The notes under the pieces were generated by a model. The model saw only the letters and a list, made by a program, of their open reading frames with translations, was not told the DNA's origin and made no database searches. The translations under genes were made by a program, and so were the position numbers. From assembly GCA_946800325.1 (NCBI GenBank), contig OX326961.1, positions 10,704,655-10,768,654 on the forward strand: 64,000 nt of DNA. Direction: 5' to 3'. The stretch is from Luzula sylvatica (taxonomy: Eukaryota > Streptophyta > Magnoliopsida > Poales > Juncaceae). Positions 58,818 through 64,000 of the stretch are shown here, piece after piece (within the stretch, counting starts at the first letter, position 1; each line of letters starts with the position of its first letter).

Positions 58818-59016
58818 TTGGGCCCATTGTGCACCAAACCCTAAATTCTAACATATTGGGCCCACAAAACCAGGTCTAGGTTTTTTGGGATGGATAAATC
58901 TAGTGTATATGGCCCAGCAAACCCTAAGTCTCAAACATTCCTTTCTGGCAATTAATGCATTTTTAGGGTGGTAAGATATTTGTATCAACTTGTGGTGTAT
59001 TGTCTCTATAAAAATC
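58818..59016 (+). promoter_or_regulatory. Promoter-like cluster: site II and telo-box motifs with TATA
   Basis: GGGCCCATT, AAACCCTAAA, TTGGGCCCA, TGGCCCAGC and AAACCCTAAG lie within 120 bp, followed by CTATAAAAATC near 59007. Site II (TGGGCC) plus telo-box (AAACCCTAA) is the usual promoter code of plant ribosomal-protein and other housekeeping genes. No matching gene is found downstream in this window. Confidence 0.4.
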
Positions 59017-59329
59017 ACTATTTGTAATTAGGCTTCTTGAATCTTGATAAGTCAATTTAGGGCCCATGGTTGGTTCATCAATCAATGAAGGGGTAATATT
59101 GGATAATATTTGGTCATCCATTAAAATTATGTATCATTATGATGATAAGTTTTAAGAAAAAAAGAGAATATATATATACAAGAAAGTAACATGTTGAATA
59201 TTAGATGTTTCATTTTTTTGAAAGAACCTAATGAACATATACTTTTGGCAATATCCAATAAATTAAGAAAACAATGTTGATATTCTTCAAAAGTAGATTA
59301 GCAGAGCAATGCAATGAATACATGACTGG

Positions 59330-59867
59330 TAGGGATGTCAACGGGGCGGGTCGGGTTCGAGTAAGCCTCCCCCATACCCGAACCCGAATTTTCGGGTATT
59401 ACCCGAACCCAAAATACCCGCGGATAAAAAATCATACCCGAACCTGAACCCGAACCCGTTATCCGAAAATTATTAATAAAAAATCTAAAAAAATTAAAAA
59501 ATAAAAAATTATCATACAAATACGTAAAATTATCAACAATTTTAAATACATAAAACAAACAATTTGTACAAATACATTAAAAATCCAAATATTACAAATA
59601 ATTAATCCATAAAACATCCAAATTTTTCATATTATGGGATATTTTCGGGTATTTTTCGGGTATTTTTCGGATATTTTTCGGGGATTTTTCGGGTTCGGGT
59701 AACGGGTATACCCGCGGGTAAAAAAAATTCCCCCGTACCTGAACCCGGAGCGGATATTTTTTTTCGGGTATTACCCGACCTGCGGGTATTTTTTACAAGT
59801 ATTACCCACCCCGTTCGGGTCGGGTACCTGCGGGTTCGGGTTTCTACCCGACCCATTGACATCCCTA
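59330..59867. mobile_element. hAT non-autonomous element with GGGTA-rich arms
   Basis: 538 bp with inverted ends TAGGGATGTCAACGGG and CCCATTGACATCCCTA. It is flanked by ATGACTGG (59322..59329) and ATTACTGG (59868..59875), an 8-bp target duplication with one change. The arms are dense in GGGTA/CCCGAA words. No transposase is encoded. Confidence 0.85.
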
Positions 59868-59875
59868 ATTACTGG

Positions 59876-61343
59876 TATAAAGAAAAGGGACTTATATGGT
59901 CAACATATTTCAGATATTTTTTTAATTAATTTGATATTTTCTTATTTCGTCAATAATAGTTTGCTTCCTATTGAGCATAAAATTAATTAATAATTGATTT
60001 TTTTGATTAAAAACCTCCATTAATTTTATTTGAATGGAGTTGAATAAAAGGGTTTAAACATCAGGACACTAGGTTAAGAAATTATACGGATAAGGTTCGG
60101 GTATCATCGGATTCGAATCCAAGAATATCAGTACATATTCATTTCGGATATTGAAACTACTATTTAACCATAATTTCTTCATTTACTAGACATATTTGTC
60201 GAGCTAAGAAAAAATATTTATATTTCATCATACATATTAATTTATACAAAACATAACTGCATAAAAAATAAATGTTATTAAAATATAAAAGAAATAATAT
60301 TGTTCACTGTGATATTACTGCCTTTCCTTGCGATATCCAACCATTAGTAACCAAATCAAGAATAAGCAAAAAAAATAACAAATATTGCGATATCAACAAT
60401 AAACAAAAAGAAAAATAGCAAACATACGAAAAATATAATCATCAATCTCGGAAGCCGTTACTGTATATTTTTCCCTACCAAATTCCGAATCCAAATAGAG
60501 AGTAAATATCCCAAAACAGATAGTTTTCGAATTACAAACTATCGGGATATGAATTATCTAATCCGTAAGAAAAAAACAATAATTGTATTTGTATCCAATT
60601 TTATTTTATCGCTATGTACCAGTATCATACAAGGTAAATTTTTATTTGAATATATATATTTTGAGGGTGCGATCGAATATTGTCAGTCCTCTTCATTGTT
60701 TTTCGAAAAAGAAAAAAAAAACTATACATTTGCAAAATCATGATAAATGTTGACAAGGAATATACTTTCTATGATCATATGAAAAAGATAAGGATATTCT
60801 GGATAGAATATGAAAATATTCCTTGGATAAAAAGTAAGCAATTATCTCTGCATACATATTCCTTTACTTTGTTTCTCTATTTTCTGAACGAAAATATGCA
60901 TTATAATAATTATGTTATTTCTGAAGGAATAAGTATGTGATTGTCAACTACTTTTGCTCCCATATATACTTGATCATGTTTTGTCTTTCTCCAAAATTAT
61001 GGGTCCTTATTATTTATTGGGTTACTAATTATGTTTTGGCAATCTTTTGCATCAATATGGACTTGAAGGTTTTGTCTTTCTCCAAAATCATGGGTCCTTT
61101 TGGTGATACTAATCATGCTTAGGCAATCTTTTGCACCCTTAAAATGAAACCTTGGTGGATTTTATTAGGTCATTAGTTTGGTAACCATTATATGCTATCA
61201 ATTTATAAAGAATATTATTTAATTCACTGGTTTATGATCAATGTGTGTATTTAAAATGATACAAATATATACACAAGCAATGATATATCGATGAAAATAG
61301 GTACGATAAACTGAAGAATAATATGTATTTGGTACTTTGTAGG
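59876..61343. other. AT-rich spacer
   Basis: No gene is seen. A ~93-bp tandem duplication lies at 60977..61132, sharing GTTTTGTCTTTCTCCAAAAT and GGCAATCTTTTGCA. The short frames around 60550-60940 show no recognised domain. Confidence 0.5.
60977..61132 (+). repeat. Two-copy tandem duplication
   Basis: GTTTTGTCTTTCTCCAAAAT, ATGGGTCCTT, ACTAAT and GGCAATCTTTTGCA recur in the same order about 93 bases apart. Confidence 0.8.
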
Positions 61344-61630
61344 TAGGACGGGTAAAAATCTCGTATCTCGACATTCGATGGAACTTGGTTCGAAGACAAC
61401 TCGAAAAAAACTCGTTGGCGAACAAACTTGAGCCGAACTCGAGCTGGATCATGCTCGACTCGAACTAGTTCAAATTCAAACATTTTTGCATATAAACTAA
61501 AAAAAACATATTTTCTTTCTAGCCGAGTCGAGCTAGCTTAAGTTCGAATCGAGCCGAACTCGAGCTGAAAACACAGCTCGAACTCATATTTGGGCTCTAT
61601 TCGTTCGAACTCGGCTCGTTGCCAGTCCTA
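61344..61630. mobile_element. hAT-like MITE with exact 8-bp target duplication
   Basis: 287 bp. The left end is TAGGACGGG and the right end CCAGTCCTA, with weakly matched inner arms rich in CGAGCCGAACTCGAGCT. TTTGTAGG occurs exactly at 61336..61343 and 61631..61638. The 8-bp duplication points to hAT. Confidence 0.85.
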
Positions 61631-61638
61631 TTTGTAGG

Positions 61639-62280
61639 GGCAATTTGATATAAAAAGTCTTTCGTTTGGTATACTAAGTTAACTAATATTAGAAAATAAG
61701 TATATTCATAGGATATACTTGGTGGTTCATTTGTATTGACAAAAAAATAGATAAATAACTCATAATAAGATAAAAGAAAAGTAGATAATAAGAGAAATGA
61801 ATGGATGACCAACCTATATATTATTCATGATTTGATGTGAGATTTTGAGAAGGAAACAAATACAAAGTGTTCTTTGTTTCATAATCTAAAATGTGATCAT
61901 TAGATTCTTCTTAGTTGAGATATCGTTTTAATAAAGCAAGGTTATCCTTTTCCTCAGGTCCACATATTGATTCAGGTGTGTTTAGTCATCAAATATTGGT
62001 ACCCCTTTCCCTTTGGTACCACTTCAATTGAGTGGTACCACGAAGCCTATTTTATGGAAAATTATTGAGTATTGATAAGGACGGGTAAAAAAGTTACAAT
62101 GTGCAAGCAATGAATTTTCAAATTTGAAATCAATTGATGATAAACTTTTTTTCTATTTTAAGTGCTAATTTCCTATCACTACCATTCCGAAAGGGTAATT
62201 GAGGCCCATAGATTAGTCTTTATTTAATGGGGGGTTTACATATTTACCCTGTTTAAAACTCAGAATATTATAATTAAAAT
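61639..62280. other. Spacer
   Basis: No gene is seen. A GGTACCACTT...GAGTGGTACC inverted repeat lies near 62017..62041. Confidence 0.45.
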
Positions 62281-62842
62281 ATGGAAATTTTTCATAAATA
62301 ACCAACTTTACAAACAAAATTTCAAAAATAACCAACTTTAGAAACTAATTCTGAAAATGTATTGTGCGCTGAACCATTCAGCACCTTTTGTAAAAAGCGA
62401 GGTATGGTTCCCCGCTTCTAGTTATCTCCCATTAATTACACCCTGTGTTAAATTAATTGGTAATTAGAGGAAGGCGCGGTATGGAACACCGCCTTTTCTC
62501 CAGCGCTCGCCACGTCATAGGGCACTGAATGGTACATCGCCTTGCGCGGTATGGAACCCCGCCTATTTTTTCTGAAACCCTAAACCCGCCGCGCTTCCTT
62601 CTTTTCTCTCTTCTCTTCCTCTTTTTCTTCTTTCTTCCCTTTCTTCTTCCCTTTCTTCTTCTTGCTTTCTTCTCTTCGGATCTGAAGTTTTGGTGAAGTT
62701 TTGGTGAAATTTTGGTGAAGAAAGCAGATTTTAAGGTATGTATTGTTATTTTTTCTTATTTATATTTCATATTTGAAGTTTTGATGAAGTTAGGGTTTAA
62801 ATCATAAGTTTAGAGTTTTATTAAAATTGCAAAAGGTTTTTT

Positions 62843-63267
62843 GTGAAATTACGAAAATGTCATTGAAATTCCAAAAAAAATTAGTGTAATAAAATTAAGA
62901 ATTAAGTAAGGGTTTAAATTGCAAAAAGGGCATTCAAATTAGGGTTAGAATAAGAATGAAGTTAGGGTTTTAATTGCAAATAAATAATTTAAGTTAGGGT
63001 TTTAATTGCAAATAAATAATTTAAGTTAGGGTTTGAATTACACAAAAAATTATTGAAAAAATATTTTAGTGTGATAAAAATAGGAATTAAGTTTTTTGTG
63101 AAATTACAAAGTTTTTTTGTGAAATTACGAAAATGCCATTGAAATTCAAAAAAAAATTTAGTGTAATAAAGTTAGGAATTAAATTAGGGTTTAAATTGCA
63201 AAAATGACATTCAAATTAGGGTTAGAATAGGAATGAAGTTAGGGTTTTAATTGCAAATAAATAATTT
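62843..63267 (+). repeat. Tandem duplication in the MULE leader (~276-bp period)
   Basis: The ~148-bp block from GTGAAATTACGAAAATG to AATTGCAAATAAATAATTT at 62843..62990 recurs at 63119..63267 with few changes. Shorter TTAGGGTTTTAATTGC repeats lie between the two. Confidence 0.85.
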
Positions 63268-63321
63268 GAAAAATTAAGAATTGAAAATAAATGGTACAAA
63301 AAAACAACTTGTAGTGCTAGC

Positions 63322-64000
63322 ATGGAAGGAGCGTCGTTTTGCATTTTTTGGGACGGTAATATTGTTAGGGACGGAAATATACCCCGTTATGAAGGAGGTA
63401 GAAGTACGTTAGTAATTTTACGAAATGGAAGTAATTTTACGGATTTGATACATTTGGTTCGTAATTGCACTGGAATAAATACAGAAATGTATGATATAAT
63501 ATTGAAAACGAATTGGCCATTTCAATCAGGGATTTGGGATATTGTTGAAATTAATAGTGATTCAAGTTTAAGCATGATGATGGCAAATATTACCGGAGGT
63601 TGCAACCAATTGTTTGTTGAACAAAGAGCAAAATATAATCCTTATCAGAATGATGCTGTTTTTGGTTATAATTATCCCGGTCATTCGTCTGATTCCGGAC
63701 ACCATTCTGCATATTATTCGGGTCGTCCCGGTTCATCAGAACAATTTGCTGGACCCTCAGTACCTTCAGAGAGTCGCGCAGAATTAGAGGAGGATATGGA
63801 GGAGGAGGAGGAAGAAGAAGAAGAAGAAGAAGAAGAAGAAGAAGAAGAAGAAGAAATGGAGGAAGACGACGGTAGTAGTGAAAATAGTGTTCCCGAAATT
63901 GATATAGATTACGTGATTCATGAATCTAGTCAAGACGGGGCCTGGATAAATGGAATGAATATGACGGAGGATATCCCCGAATTTTTTGAAGATGACGAAT
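63322..64000 (+). CDS. MULE transposase N-terminal part (incomplete)
   Basis: The frame opens at the ATG at 63322 (MEGASFCIFWDGNIV) and stays open for 226 codons to the window end. The N-terminal ~100 residues have the form of the PB1-like leader domain of plant MuDR transposases (FTDLIHLVRNCTGINTEMYD..., then GGCNQLFVEQ). A Gly/Ser/Tyr-rich linker and a long Glu run (from GAG/GAA repeats at ~63797..63860) follow. Then comes an acidic segment (IDIDYVIHESSQDGAWINGM, EDIPEFFEDDE), typical of the part just before the MuDR DNA-binding region. The catalytic DDE domain would lie beyond the window. The assignment rests on layout and wording, since the diagnostic domains are not included. Confidence 0.7.
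   Translation, partial: MEGASFCIFWDGNIVRDGNIPRYEGGRSTLVILRNGSNFTDLIHLVRNCTGINTEMYDIILKTNWPFQSGIWDIVEINSDSSLSMMMANITGGCNQLFVEQRAKYNPYQNDAVFGYNYPGHSSDSGHHSAYYSGRPGSSEQFAGPSVPSESRAELEEDMEEEEEEEEEEEEEEEEEEEMEEDDGSSENSVPEIDIDYVIHESSQDGAWINGMNMTEDIPEFFEDDE

Larger units (their letters stand above)
62281..64000 (+). mobile_element. Mutator-like (MULE) transposon, left part; right end outside window
   Basis: A start of the type GGAAATTTTTCATAAATAACC is followed by a leader with repeated near-palindromes and tandem repeats. Next comes a transposase-type frame that runs off the window. The right inverted repeat and the target duplication cannot be checked here. Confidence 0.6.

Noticed and set aside
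60549..60940. Two overlapping Lys/Phe-rich frames
   Set aside because: AT-rich composition, no motif, no splice or promoter support.

Overview
This window is nuclear DNA from a flowering plant, most likely a eudicot. The signs are GT-AG introns, an organelle RNA-editing factor of the PPR-DYW family, a ubiquitin-RUB (NEDD8) fusion gene, NPH3 and DUF247 family genes, AT-rich spacers, and plant-type transposons (Ty1/copia, Ty3/gypsy chromovirus, LINE, hAT, MULE, SINE, Helitron-like). The species cannot be fixed from the sequence. There are no bacterial-type operons, CRISPR arrays or intact tRNA or rRNA genes.

Layout. 0-5.7 kb: the 3' part of a PPR-DYW gene (copy A) and a truncated, stop-containing duplicate (copy B). 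6.1-8.06 kb: an imperfect terminal-inverted-repeat element with a 5'-truncated LINE nested inside it, with a 13-bp target duplication. 8.1-9.4 kb: a DUF247 gene (minus) whose end abuts that element. 11.9-12.2 kb: a broken COX17 copy. 12.6-14.7 kb: a full-length PPR-DYW gene (copy C, MEF11/LOI1-like). 16.6-17.3 kb: ubiquitin-RUB1. 18.5-19.7 kb: a root-cap family gene (minus). 20-22.7 kb: diverged repeats and a LINE endonuclease remnant. 22.7-36.25 kb: a minus-strand Ty3/gypsy chromovirus interrupted by a minus-strand Ty1/copia element. Both have LTR pairs that differ at one noticed site, and both have exact 5-bp target duplications. 37.2-42.0 kb: a Helitron-like element full of satellites. 45.3-48.1 kb: a four-exon NPH3/BTB gene (minus). 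48.4-62.2 kb: gene-poor AT-rich DNA with many MITEs and SINEs. 62.3 kb to the end: the left part of a MULE with the start of its transposase.

The host genes are unrelated neighbours, apart from the local PPR duplication. RUB1, COX17, PPR-DYW and NPH3 act in protein modification, copper delivery to cytochrome oxidase, organelle RNA editing and (for NPH3 relatives) phototropin/auxin signalling.

The most striking signal beyond ordinary annotation is in the copia element. Three hairpins share an identical 19-nt loop containing a self-complementary octamer, yet their stem sequences differ and still pair. Two lie in the leader between the primer binding site and gag, and one lies in the 3' spacer. 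This pattern fits a dimerisation or packaging RNA element.
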